Positions 15,239-22,584 of a stretch of 64,000 nt of DNA are shown here, piece by piece (positions within the stretch are counted from its first letter, which is position 1; each line of letters opens with the position of its first letter). This stretch comes from Pseudomonas fluorescens (GTDB taxonomy: Bacteria > Pseudomonadota > Gammaproteobacteria > Pseudomonadales > Pseudomonadaceae). The notes below the pieces were generated by a model that was not told the DNA's origin, did not search any database, and saw only the letters and a program-made list of their open reading frames with translations. The stretch covers positions 1,335,501 to 1,399,500 of the forward strand of contig NZ_LR134318.1 of assembly GCF_900636825.1 (NCBI RefSeq). The letters run 5' to 3'. The translations under genes were made by a program, and so were the position numbers.

Positions 15239-15790
15239 ATGAACATGATCGATATCAAACACAAGCACGCGGCCCACGTAATCATCATTGAGGGTAAACC
15301 TTTCAAGGCTAATGACTCGGGTATGTGGGACCTGACTGACATCTGGCGGACCCTGAAGCTACCCAAAGGCAAACAACCGGGTAAGTGGGTAGACACCAAG
15401 AAGGCCAAGACCTTGGAACAAACCGGAAATATCGGTTCGTTAAACAAGGGGCGAGCAGGCTCCGTGACTCAGGCCACCAAGCGGGCCACTCTGGCATATG
15501 CCGGATGGGTCTCAGATGAGTTCGAGGCAATGGTCTATGACGCCTTCGAGGCGATCCTTGAGATGCCTGAGGTCGCCTTACTGGTGGCCGACAAGATGCG
15601 CAACATGGGCAATGACCATAGTGCTGCAATCCTTGAGCGGTCCGCCTTCAATGATCGCTGTGACTGGAGGGCTCTCAAAGCTCCCCACAAGAACACCCAA
15701 AAGGGGCTGAGGGCTGCTGTAGCCAAGGGCAACCTGTCCCTTGAGCGAGCCATTGGTTTAGGCCTCAATAGGTCCCCGCTTAGAGCGTGA
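15239..15790 (+). CDS. KilA-N domain protein
   Basis: This 183-aa protein has a KilA-N-like DNA-binding domain: GMWDLTDIWRTLKLPKGKQPGKW..., then GRAGSVTQATKRATLAYAGW and VSDEFEAMVYDAFEAI, the typical end of the domain. Phage KilA-N proteins act as antirepressors or host-takeover regulators. I chose ATG 15239, preceded by AAAAGGA, because homologues begin near MIDIKHK. The leader (AGAGCAAACAAAAGGA, 15219-15234) is shared with the gene at 13122. Confidence 0.85.
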   Translation: MNMIDIKHKHAAHVIIIEGKPFKANDSGMWDLTDIWRTLKLPKGKQPGKWVDTKKAKTLEQTGNIGSLNKGRAGSVTQATKRATLAYAGWVSDEFEAMVYDAFEAILEMPEVALLVADKMRNMGNDHSAAILERSAFNDRCDWRALKAPHKNTQKGLRAAVAKGNLSLERAIGLGLNRSPLRA

Positions 15791-15834
15791 AGTTGCTATG
15801 CTCAGCCGCTAAACACTCCAACGTAAGGTCAGCC

Positions 15835-16059
15835 ATGAGCTTCACGCTGTGTTTCACTTACAACAATAAACGAGTGGTCACGAAGGTGTCAGTCGATCAT
15901 CTGACCCCATATGCGGCTGTTTGTTTTGCCCTGCTTCAGTCGGGAGCCACCAACGACTCAAGCCGTGGAGGCTGGCCTGACTCCTATGAGGGCATCCTTG
16001 AGGTTGCCAAGCATTACGGCCTTACAAACTTCAGCTTCCACCACTCCCTGAAATCATAG
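15835..16059 (+). CDS. Unknown small element protein
   Basis: This 74-aa protein is unrecognised (MSFTLCFTYNNKRVVTKVSVDHLTPYAAVCFALL...). I chose ATG 15835, with TAAGG at 15823-15827. A GTG at 15787 overlapping the previous stop is the alternative and would add 16 residues. The SYEGILEVAKHYGL segment resembles the YSGILQVAQVFAAAGL segment of the protein at 13580-13966, which hints at a shared small domain in two element proteins. Confidence 0.6.
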   Translation: MSFTLCFTYNNKRVVTKVSVDHLTPYAAVCFALLQSGATNDSSRGGWPDSYEGILEVAKHYGLTNFSFHHSLKS

Positions 16060-16067
16060 GTGACCTC

Positions 16068-16172
16068 ATGGACCGCTTGCAGGCCCTTTACTGGGTCTGT
16101 GTGGCTGTGCATATGGCCTTATGGTGCGTCAACGCGTGCCGTTGGCTATACGGACACCTCAAAGACCCTTGA
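16068..16172 (+). CDS. Possible 34-residue single-pass membrane peptide
   Basis: ATG 16068 follows AGGTGA (16058-16063) and opens a short frame, MDRLQALYWVCVAVHMALWC..., ending at 16172. Nearly the whole chain is one hydrophobic segment rich in Trp and Cys with a charged end. It starts 9 bases after the previous stop. A longer reading in another frame from 16060 runs into repeats and into the nadB fragment, so I prefer this one. It could be a holin-like or signalling peptide; there is no homology evidence. Confidence 0.45.
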   Translation: MDRLQALYWVCVAVHMALWCVNACRWLYGHLKDP

Positions 16173-16276
16173 TGAAAAACTGACAGAAAAATCTGAGACC
16201 CCATTCCACACAATGTCTTCCCAGGCTTTCCCCCGTATGCCCCTCCCTGGAGACCCCGGACGAATGAGCCGAGGAC

Positions 16277-16329
16277 TGGGACAAAGGTGGAACAAAGGTG
16301 GGACAAAGGTGGGACAAACCTGTTGCAAA
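16277..16329 (+). repeat. Four 11-bp tandem iterons at the right end of the element
   Basis: TGGGACAAAGG, TGGAACAAAGG, TGGGACAAAGG and TGGGACAAACC follow one another without gaps from 16277 to 16320. The last unit continues as CTGTT(G)CAAA, matching the left-end copy at 10133-10152. Units of one helical turn place a bound protein on one DNA face, as for integrase arm sites or initiator iterons. The 198 bases between 16172 and 16370 hold no other gene. Confidence 0.75.
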
Positions 16330-16370
16330 ACGGGGTCTCTCCTCGCTAACCTGAAGGCTCCTAACGTGCC

Positions 16371-17342
16371 TCAAAAGGTCGGTGTGAGGATCGTATCCTT
16401 CGCCTCTGGCAGCATCTCCGGGTAGTCCAAAGTGTAGTGCAGGCCCCGAGATTCCTTGCGTTCCATGGCAGACCGGATCATCAGTTCCGCTACCTGAGCA
16501 AGGTTCCTCAATTCGATCAGGTCTCTGCTTACTCGGTAATTGCTGTAGAACTGGTTGATCTGTTCCACCGCCTCGTCAACGCTGTAGACCAGTCGCATCA
16601 GCTTCATGTCGGTCGGCAGGATATAACGGTTTTCCTCCAGTTGCTGGCGGATGAAATCCAGCGCGCCTTGCCAGAATGTCCCGCCCGGAACATCCAGCAA
16701 CACCACCGGCACCAATGGGCTTTTGCCGGTCTGAATCAACGTCAGAACTTCCAGGGCTTCATCCAGGGTGCCGAACCCACCAGGGCATAAAACCAGTGCG
16801 TCAGCCTCTTTGACGAAGAACAGCTTACGCGTGAAGAAGAAATGGAACGGCAGCAGATTGCCCGTGCCATCGACAGTGGGGTTGGCATGTTGCTCGAAGG
16901 GCAGGGTGATGTTGAAACCCAGGCTGTGGTCACGCCCGGCGCCTTCGTGTGCCGCGGCCATGATGCCGCCGCCAGCACCGGTGATGACCATCATGTCTGA
17001 GCGCGTCAGCGCTGCGCCCAATTCTCGGGCCATGGCATACAAGGGATGCTCGACCGGTGTTCGCGCCGAGCCGAAAACGGTGACTTTGCGCCGTCCCTTG
17101 AATTGCTCCAGCACCCGAAACGCCTGCTCCAGTTCACGCAGCGCTTGCAGGGTGATCTTGGCGTTCCAGCGATTGTGGTCTTCCTGGGCCATGCGCAGCA
17201 CGGTCAGGATCATGTCGCGGTAAATGGGGATATTCGGGCTGTCGGGGGAAACACGGCTGAGTTGTGCTTCGACCTGGCTGATGAGGTCGGGGCCGCTTTC
17301 CTGAAAATGACGACTGAGCAGGTCATTCGGTTGGTAAGGCAT
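16371..17342 (-). CDS. LOG-family nucleotide hydrolase with its C-terminus replaced by a NadB tail (chimera)
   Basis: Residues 1-264 are a LOG-family (TIGR00730-like) protein with a Rossmann fold and the motifs ITGAGGGIMAAAHEGA and PGGFGTLDEALEVL. Members act as nucleoside-monophosphate phosphoribohydrolases. From FYSN (265-268) on, the sequence switches to the C-terminal helices of L-aspartate oxidase NadB (YRVSRDLIELRNLAQVAELM..., then RKESRGLHYTLDYPEMLPEA). The switch coincides with the 13-bp att repeat, and the genuine LOG C-terminus lies at 9731-10060. The ATG at 17342 has AAGGAG upstream. Whether the 323-aa chimera is stable is unknown. Confidence 0.9.
   Translation of the reverse strand: MPYQPNDLLSRHFQESGPDLISQVEAQLSRVSPDSPNIPIYRDMILTVLRMAQEDHNRWNAKITLQALRELEQAFRVLEQFKGRRKVTVFGSARTPVEHPLYAMARELGAALTRSDMMVITGAGGGIMAAAHEGAGRDHSLGFNITLPFEQHANPTVDGTGNLLPFHFFFTRKLFFVKEADALVLCPGGFGTLDEALEVLTLIQTGKSPLVPVVLLDVPGGTFWQGALDFIRQQLEENRYILPTDMKLMRLVYSVDEAVEQINQFYSNYRVSRDLIELRNLAQVAELMIRSAMERKESRGLHYTLDYPEMLPEAKDTILTPTF
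16540..16552. other. attR of the element
   Basis: This is the second copy of TTGCTGTAGAACT. To its right is the host LOG gene; to its left the element-borne nadB 3' end (16371-16539). The pre-insertion site can be rebuilt by joining 10049 to the core and 16553. Confidence 0.85.
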
Positions 17343-17691
17343 TCAACTTCTCCTTCTGCACAAAGCGACTGGCCCCAACAATCAACGTCCGGGCCGCGCT
17401 GCAAAAACGCACACGGCGGCAGTTCCATTTCTGCCGTTCAAGAATGATCGAGATACTTTGAATCTAGACCCTCGCACGCATTTGCGCTGACTTGAACAGT
17501 GCGCTGTAACGTTTTGCCTAGCAAACGCTTATCGGTTTTTAGTCGAGGCATCGCCGCTCGTCTGAACATACGACCTGGCGCGAACCCTCTGATTTACTCA
17601 AGTACAGATGTCATACGACAACTTTGCGTCAGCGCGCATACGCAAGGTGCAGGCAATTGAAGGATTCGTGGATGGCAAGGAGGCGGGATGC
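17343..17691. other. Non-coding stretch between divergent genes
   Basis: This region separates the LOG gene (minus) from the small regulator (plus) and must hold both promoters. I see no repeat, RNA gene or convincing ORF. A reading from 17608 in frame with the next gene lacks a ribosome binding site. Confidence 0.5.
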
Positions 17692-17886
17692 ATGGCCAGA
17701 GTGGTTCTGGAAATCGATACGCAGCTGTATCGAATGCTGAAGGCATCAGCCGAGGCCAATCAAGTCAGTCTCGAGGAGGAGTGTTGCCGGCGGTTGGCGG
17801 GTGGCGAGCGCCGTTCGCGCTATCTGCAGGCCTTGTTGGCCGAACTGCGCGCCGAGGATGAACAGCGGCGCGCCAATTCGCGATGA
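17692..17886 (+). CDS. Small ribbon-helix-helix-like protein
   Basis: This 64-aa protein (MARVVLEIDTQLYRMLKASA...VSLEEECCRRLAGG) has the strand-helix-helix pattern of Arc/CopG-type DNA-binding proteins. AAGGAGG at 17678-17684 sets the start at 17692. There is no toxin gene beside it, so it is probably a lone regulator; the target is unknown. It ends one base before the stop codon of the convergent neighbour. Confidence 0.65.
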   Translation: MARVVLEIDTQLYRMLKASAEANQVSLEEECCRRLAGGERRSRYLQALLAELRAEDEQRRANSR

Positions 17887-18312
17887 TTACTTCTTCTTCG
17901 CCGGGCCGGCTTTCGGGCAATCCGATTCCTGGTAGCTGGCAGAGCCGATCGCCTTGTTGGTTTTCACTTCGGTGAAGTCGTAACGCATGATCGCGCCCTT
18001 GGCCATCAGCTTGCGGAACGACGGGTTGTTGCACACCGAGGCGCCCAACTGGAAATACACGGCTTTGGGATCAGCGCGCATCTTGTCGGCATGGCTCTTT
18101 TGCACGCTCAGATGGTTGATCAGCTGAGTGCCTTCGACGGTGTAGCCCTGATCGAGAATGTCTTCATTGATGGCCCGTGGCGTGCCGACGCTGCTTTGGG
18201 CGGCGACGTTGCGCAGCTCTCTGTTCAGATTCTGCTCACTCAGGGATGCAGCCTGAGCGGTGAAGGACGACGCCAGCAGAATGGCAGCGGTGGGAACGAT
18301 AAGGCGCAGCAT
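17887..18312 (-). CDS. PA3611-like secreted protein (quorum-sensing-regulated virulence factor family)
   Basis: This 141-aa protein has a cleavable signal peptide (MLRLIVPTAAILLASSFTAQA) and two cysteines (in VCNN and DCP) that could form a disulfide. The mature part (LNRELRNVAAQSSVGTPRAI, MRYDFTEVKTNKAIGSASYQ) matches my recollection of the PA3611 family of Pseudomonas. The gene order around it (DTW protein, erdR, dgkA) agrees with the PA3603-PA3611 region. The start at 18312 has GGAG upstream on the minus strand. Confidence 0.75.
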   Translation of the reverse strand: MLRLIVPTAAILLASSFTAQAASLSEQNLNRELRNVAAQSSVGTPRAINEDILDQGYTVEGTQLINHLSVQKSHADKMRADPKAVYFQLGASVCNNPSFRKLMAKGAIMRYDFTEVKTNKAIGSASYQESDCPKAGPAKKK

Positions 18313-18501
18313 GAAACTCTCCTGATTCGGTGACTGGTGGTTCGACCAGCCTCGGGGCTGTGCGTTCAGTGGCGGCGAATTATAGGGGAGCCGGTCGGGA
18401 GGGTACAGGCTTGTGCCCATCGCTCTGGTAAACTGCCGGCCTTTATTGCCCTGCCGAGTGTCGTTCGTGTCGAGTTTTCCAGCTTTTCGGCCTTGCCCGA
18501 G

Positions 18502-19248
18502 ATGAATCATGCGTCCAATGCCGTCGCCCGCCTGCGCGATCAGCGCGAAGATGAAGGCATCAAGCCGATTCAGGCCCGTGGCTTTCGCTCCGAGCGTTGC
18601 CGTGATTGCCGGGTGATCATCAGCCATTGCCTGTGTGCCTGGCGGCCGAACGTCGAAACGCGTTCGGGCGTGTGCCTGATCATGACCGGCAAGGAAGTGT
18701 TCAAACCGAGCAATACCGGTTGGCTGATTGCCGATGTGGTGCGCGACAACCATGCCTTTATCTGGTCACGCACTGAGCCCGATCCGCAAATGCTCGCGTT
18801 GCTCAATGATCCGCAATGGCAGCCGTATCTGGTATTTCCGGGCGAATATGTCGAGCCGTCACGGGTGACCAACACCGTGGCCGTCGATCACAGCAAGCGC
18901 CCGCTGTTTATTCTGCTCGATGCTACGTGGACCGAGGCGCGCAAGATCTTTCGCAAAAGTCCCTATTTCGACCGCCTGCCGATCCTCAGCCTCCTGCCCG
19001 ACAAACTCTCGCGCTACCGACTGCGCCGTTCGACCCGCAGCGAGCATTTGTGCACCGCCGAAGTCGCGGCGTTGTGTCTGGAACTGGCCGGTGACAGCGA
19101 TGCAGCCTCAGCACTCGACGCTTATTTCGATGTGTTCAGCCAGCATTATCTCGGCGCCAAACAACAACTGGACATGAATGAATCGACACCCGCTCACGCC
19201 GAGCTGCTGCCCTATATACGAAAGCCGCAGCCTGAGTTGGCCCAATAG
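18502..19248 (+). CDS. DTW-domain tRNA-uridine aminocarboxypropyltransferase
   Basis: This 248-aa protein has the DTW family marks: an N-terminal cysteine set (CRDCRVIISHCLC), the DATWTEARKIFRKS motif that names the family, and RRSTRSEHLCTAEVAALCLE. Members such as E. coli TapT (YfiP) transfer the aminocarboxypropyl group of SAM to uridine 47 of tRNAs. I chose ATG 18502 (MNHASNAVARLRDQ); the open frame extends further upstream without a recognised start. The 223 bases after it contain no gene. Confidence 0.85.
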   Translation: MNHASNAVARLRDQREDEGIKPIQARGFRSERCRDCRVIISHCLCAWRPNVETRSGVCLIMTGKEVFKPSNTGWLIADVVRDNHAFIWSRTEPDPQMLALLNDPQWQPYLVFPGEYVEPSRVTNTVAVDHSKRPLFILLDATWTEARKIFRKSPYFDRLPILSLLPDKLSRYRLRRSTRSEHLCTAEVAALCLELAGDSDAASALDAYFDVFSQHYLGAKQQLDMNESTPAHAELLPYIRKPQPELAQ

Positions 19249-19471
19249 TGGCCCATACTGTCGAGAGGGCTGGCCGTGTTGCTTGACCACCCCGGTTTCG
19301 CTGGGCATGCTTGGCGCCGATTAGGGTGCGGCCAAGGTTTGATACGCCGTTTTTGCTGATGATTGGCGTTGAACGTGCCCCTGTGGATAGCGCTTCGAAG
19401 CGCTATCTCGAGTTGTTTTGGCCAGAGCGGAATGCACCGCGTCTGCCATCAAAAACAGGATCATTTGAATA

Positions 19472-20122
19472 ATGGCCACATACGACATCCTGATTGCCGA
19501 CGATCACCCCCTGTTTCGTAGCGCCCTGCATCAAGCGGTGACGCTGGGCCTTGGCCCGGATGTGCGATTGGTGGAAGTGGCAAGCATCGCTGAATTGGAA
19601 GTTCGCCTGACCGAAAAGGCCGACTGGGATCTGGTCCTGCTCGACCTGAACATGCCCGGCGCTTATGGGTTTTCCGGACTGGTGCTGCTGCGCGGGCAAT
19701 ACCCGCAGATTCCGGTGGTGATGGTTTCGGCGCAGGAAGAAGCTTCGGTGATGGTCAAATCCCGCGAATTTGGCGCCAGTGGCTTTATTCCCAAATCCAG
19801 CGACCTCAGCGTGATTCAGGATGCGGTGCGTAAAGTGCTTGATGGCGATGTGTTCTGGCCACCCCAGGCGTTCGAAGCTGTCAGTGTCTCCGACGAAGCC
19901 AAAGCCGCCAGCGATGGCCTCGCCAGCCTGACGCCACAGCAGTTTCGGGTGCTGACCATGGTCTGCGAGGGCCTGCTGAACAAGCAGATCGCTTATGAGT
20001 TGAGCGTGTCGGAAGCGACGATCAAAGCTCACGTCACGGCAATTTTTCGCAAACTGAATGTGCGCACTCGCACGCAAGCGGCTTTACTGCTGCAACAACT
20101 TGAGTCAATTCCGAGCCAGTAA
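19472..20122 (+). CDS. erdR: LuxR-family response regulator (ErdR-like)
   Basis: This 216-aa NarL/LuxR-type regulator has a receiver domain (acidic pair D10-D11, phosphoacceptor D58 in LVLLDLNMPG) and a C-terminal HTH of about 148-210 (LTPQQFRVLTMVCEGLLNKQ). In Pseudomonas the orphan regulator ErdR controls alcohol and acetate oxidation and lies beside dgkA, as here. The symbol rests on similarity and synteny. Confidence 0.82.
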   Translation: MATYDILIADDHPLFRSALHQAVTLGLGPDVRLVEVASIAELEVRLTEKADWDLVLLDLNMPGAYGFSGLVLLRGQYPQIPVVMVSAQEEASVMVKSREFGASGFIPKSSDLSVIQDAVRKVLDGDVFWPPQAFEAVSVSDEAKAASDGLASLTPQQFRVLTMVCEGLLNKQIAYELSVSEATIKAHVTAIFRKLNVRTRTQAALLLQQLESIPSQ

Positions 20123-20196
20123 TGGCTGGTGGTTTCACGCTTTTTTGACTTTTGTTGATCTAGCTTCCCCACTCCTTTTTGGTTGGTTTCTTCCTT

Positions 20197-20559
20197 ATGT
20201 CACCTTTCAAGGGCCAGACCGGCCTGAAACGAATCCTCAACGCTTCCGGCTATTCGCTCGACGGCCTGCGCGCCGCCTTCACCGGCGAAGCGGCGTTCCG
20301 CCAATTGGTATTGCTCAATGTCGTGCTGATTCCGCTGACGTTCTTCCTGAACGTCAGCCGTGTCGAACAGGCGCTGCTGATTGCGGTGTGTTTGCTGGCG
20401 CTGATTGTCGAGCTGCTGAATTCGGCAGTGGAAGCGGCCATCGACCGCATCTCGCTGGAGTTGCACCCGCTGTCGAAGAATGCCAAGGACATGGGCAGCG
20501 CCGCGCAGTTTGTTGCGCTGACCATGATCGGGCTGGTGTGGGCGGTGATTCTGCTTTAA
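20197..20559 (+). CDS. dgkA: Diacylglycerol kinase
   Basis: This 120-aa integral membrane enzyme (three helices) has the family motif ALLIAVCLLALIVELLNSAV followed by EAAIDRISLELHPLSKNAKD and GSAAQFVAL. It phosphorylates diacylglycerol released during synthesis of membrane-derived glucans and lipid A modification. I chose ATG 20197 (MSPFKGQTGL), as homologues begin here. The stop overlaps the stop of the convergent finR. Confidence 0.93.
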   Translation: MSPFKGQTGLKRILNASGYSLDGLRAAFTGEAAFRQLVLLNVVLIPLTFFLNVSRVEQALLIAVCLLALIVELLNSAVEAAIDRISLELHPLSKNAKDMGSAAQFVALTMIGLVWAVILL

Positions 20560-21482
20560 GCAATGGTCGGCAAGACGATCTCGTCGCTGCGCTGCACCCC
20601 GGCGGTGAACGCGCGGCACAGCTCGAGAAACTCGCGCATCGCTGAGGTCTGGTATTTCTGCTTGTGCCAGATGAAATAGAACTGCCGGGCCAGATCCAGG
20701 TCCGGCGTCTCCACCGGCACCAGGCTGCCGCGGCGGAAAGCATCGCGCAGCGCCAGCCGCGAAATGCAGCCAATCCCCAGACCTGATTCCACCGCGCGTT
20801 TGATCGCTTCGGTGTGCTCGAGCTCGAGACGAATGTTCAGCGCGCTGCGGTGGTGGCGCATGGCTTGGTCGAAGGTGAGGCGGGTGCCAGAGCCTTGTTC
20901 GCGCAGAATCCACGCCTCGTGGGTCAACTCTTCCATGCTCGCACTGCCGCGCTTGGCCAATGGATGCTGCGGCGCGCAGAAAACCACCAGCTCATCCTCG
21001 ACCCAACTTTGCACTTCGATGTCCGGATGGCTGCAATCGCCTTCGATCAGACCCAGATCAATTTCGTAGTGGGCGACTTGTTGCACGATATTAGCTGTGT
21101 TCTGAACATGCAGCTTCACCTGGCTTTCCGGGTGCCGCTGCATGAAGCTGCCGATCAGCAGTGTCGCCAGATAGTTGCCAATGGTCAGCGTCGCCCCCAC
21201 TGATAAAGAACCGAAACCGGATTTGCCGTTGAGCAGGTCTTCGATCTCCTTGGCTTGATCGAGCAAGGCCACGGCTTGCGGCAACAGCTGTTTACCGAGG
21301 GCGTTGAGGCTCAGCCGTTTGCCGGCGCGGTCGAACAGCTGGCAGCTGGACTGGCGCTCAAGCTCGGTGATCGAGGTGCTGGCCGCCGATTGCGAAAGGT
21401 TCAGCAGACCCGCAGCACGGGATACGCTTTCCTGCTGGGCGACGGCGACGAAAACTTGCAGTTGACGGAGAGTGAATCGCAT
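20556..21482 (-). CDS. finR: LysR-type regulator FinR (activator of fpr)
   Basis: This 308-aa LysR regulator has an N-terminal winged HTH (MRFTLRQLQVFVAVAQQESV, then LNLSQSAASTSITELERQ) and an effector domain from about 90 on. The divergent neighbour is fpr, and in fluorescens-group and putida-group strains FinR activates fpr under superoxide and sulfur stress. I chose ATG 21482, since the longer frame adds 25 residues without family support. The 131-base gap to fpr should hold the FinR site. Confidence 0.87.
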   Translation of the reverse strand: MRFTLRQLQVFVAVAQQESVSRAAGLLNLSQSAASTSITELERQSSCQLFDRAGKRLSLNALGKQLLPQAVALLDQAKEIEDLLNGKSGFGSLSVGATLTIGNYLATLLIGSFMQRHPESQVKLHVQNTANIVQQVAHYEIDLGLIEGDCSHPDIEVQSWVEDELVVFCAPQHPLAKRGSASMEELTHEAWILREQGSGTRLTFDQAMRHHRSALNIRLELEHTEAIKRAVESGLGIGCISRLALRDAFRRGSLVPVETPDLDLARQFYFIWHKQKYQTSAMREFLELCRAFTAGVQRSDEIVLPTIA

Positions 21483-21613
21483 ATCGATATAACCGATAAC
21501 CCTTATCTTAATAATCCAGTTAACAGATATTGTCGTCGCTATTAGAATGCGATGCAATTGCGCACGTAAGCCTTATTGAGCCGCGCAGACCAATCTCCAG
21601 GAGTCAAACGTAC

Positions 21614-22393
21614 ATGAGCAACATGAACCACGAGCGTGTCCTCAGTGTTCATCACTGGAACGACACTCTGTTCAGCTTCAAGTGCACCCGCGATCCAGGC
21701 CTGCGCTTCGAGAACGGTCAGTTCGTGATGATCGGCCTGCAGCAGCCCAACGGCCGCCCGCTTATGCGCGCTTACTCGATCGCCAGCCCGAACTGGGAAG
21801 AGCATCTCGAATTCTTCAGCATCAAAGTGCAGGACGGTCCGCTGACGTCCCAGCTGCAGCATTTGAAGGAAGGCGACGAGATCATCATCTCGAAGAAGCC
21901 TACCGGCACCCTGGTTCTTGACGACCTGAACCCGGGCAAGCATTTGTACCTGCTGAGCACCGGCACCGGTCTGGCGCCGTTCATGAGCGTGATCCAGGAT
22001 CCGGAAACCTACGAGCGCTTCGAAAAAGTGATCCTGGTTCACGGTGTGCGTTACGTCAACGAAGTCGCCTACCGCGAGTTCATCACCGAGCACCTGCCGC
22101 AGAACGAGTTCTTCGGCGAAGCGCTGCGTGACAAGCTGATCTACTACCCGACCGTGACCCGCGAGCCGTTCGAGAATCAGGGCCGTCTGACCGACCTGAT
22201 GCGCAGCGGCAAGCTGTTCAGCGACATCGGCCTGCCTCCGATCAACCCGCAGGATGACCGCGCGATGATCTGCGGCAGCCCTAGCATGCTCGACGAGACC
22301 AGCGAAGTGCTCGACAGCTTCGGCCTGAAGATCTCGGCGCGTATGCGTGAGCCGGGTGATTACCTGATCGAGCGTGCATTCGTCGAGAAGTAA
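21614..22393 (+). CDS. fpr: Ferredoxin-NADP+ reductase
   Basis: This 259-aa subclass I bacterial FNR has an FAD-binding RAYSIASPNW motif, the NADP-binding STGTGLAPFMS and the C-terminal AMICGSPSMLDE and YLIERAFVEK end typical of Pseudomonas Fpr. It passes electrons between NADPH and ferredoxin or flavodoxin and helps during oxidative stress. AGGAG stands 10 bases before ATG 21614. A strong terminator follows. Confidence 0.96.
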   Translation: MSNMNHERVLSVHHWNDTLFSFKCTRDPGLRFENGQFVMIGLQQPNGRPLMRAYSIASPNWEEHLEFFSIKVQDGPLTSQLQHLKEGDEIIISKKPTGTLVLDDLNPGKHLYLLSTGTGLAPFMSVIQDPETYERFEKVILVHGVRYVNEVAYREFITEHLPQNEFFGEALRDKLIYYPTVTREPFENQGRLTDLMRSGKLFSDIGLPPINPQDDRAMICGSPSMLDETSEVLDSFGLKISARMREPGDYLIERAFVEK

Positions 22394-22402
22394 GCCTCAC
22401 TG

Positions 22403-22443
22403 AAAAAGCCCCCATTGCCAGCACAGGCAACGGGGGCTTTTTC
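22403..22443 (+). terminator. Intrinsic terminator of fpr
   Basis: AAAAAGCCCCCATTGCC and its inverted partner GGCAACGGGGGCTTTTT flank a short loop. The hairpin begins 10 bases after the fpr stop codon and ends in a T run. Confidence 0.93.
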
Positions 22444-22480
22444 ATGCCCGAAATATTTCATTCATATCTGCCACGACCCA

Positions 22481-22571
22481 TGTAGGAGCTGCCGAAGGCT
22501 GCGATCTTTTGATCTTGTTTTTCAAGATCAAGATCAAGATCAAAAGATCGCAGCCTTCGGCAGCTCCTACA
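22481..22571. repeat. REP doublet (GTAGGAGCTGCCGAAGGC type)
   Basis: Two inverted REP units face each other around a centre with GATCAA repeated three times (AAGATCAAGATCAAGATCAA). It sits between the fpr terminator and the convergent trmO end. Confidence 0.9.
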
Positions 22572-22584
22572 TCGACCGCGAGCA

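Larger units (their letters stand above)
10050..16552 (+). mobile_element. Integrated element, putative satellite of a T7-like podophage
   Basis: The element is bounded by a 13-bp direct repeat, TTGCTGTAGAACT, at both ends. It carries a tyrosine integrase at the left edge, all genes on the + strand, base and codon use unlike the flanks (more AGG, GGG and CCT codons, AT-rich spacers), two phage-type promoters, BRO and KilA-N proteins and a putative capsid-fold protein. No RNA polymerase, replication, terminase, portal or tail genes are seen, so it could not grow alone. It splits a LOG-family gene. The satellite reading is an inference; a reduced prophage is the main alternative. Confidence 0.8.

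Noticed and set aside
13469..16329. CRISPR array in the repeats of the element
   Set aside because: The repeats are either inverted pairs or gapless 11-bp units, without regular spacers or cas genes.
16060..16425. 121-codon frame at the right end of the element
   Set aside because: It runs through the 11-bp iterons and the nadB fragment on the other strand, and starts with GTG without support; the 34-codon frame at 16068 is preferred.
10050..16552. Reading the element as a P4-like or PICI-type island
   Set aside because: There is no P4-type primase, no PICI-type rpp/stl set and no phage P2-type late promoter; the T7-class promoters point elsewhere.
22481..22571. REP doublets as small RNA genes
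   Set aside because: Their sequence recurs at many sites between unrelated genes, which marks them as REP repeats.
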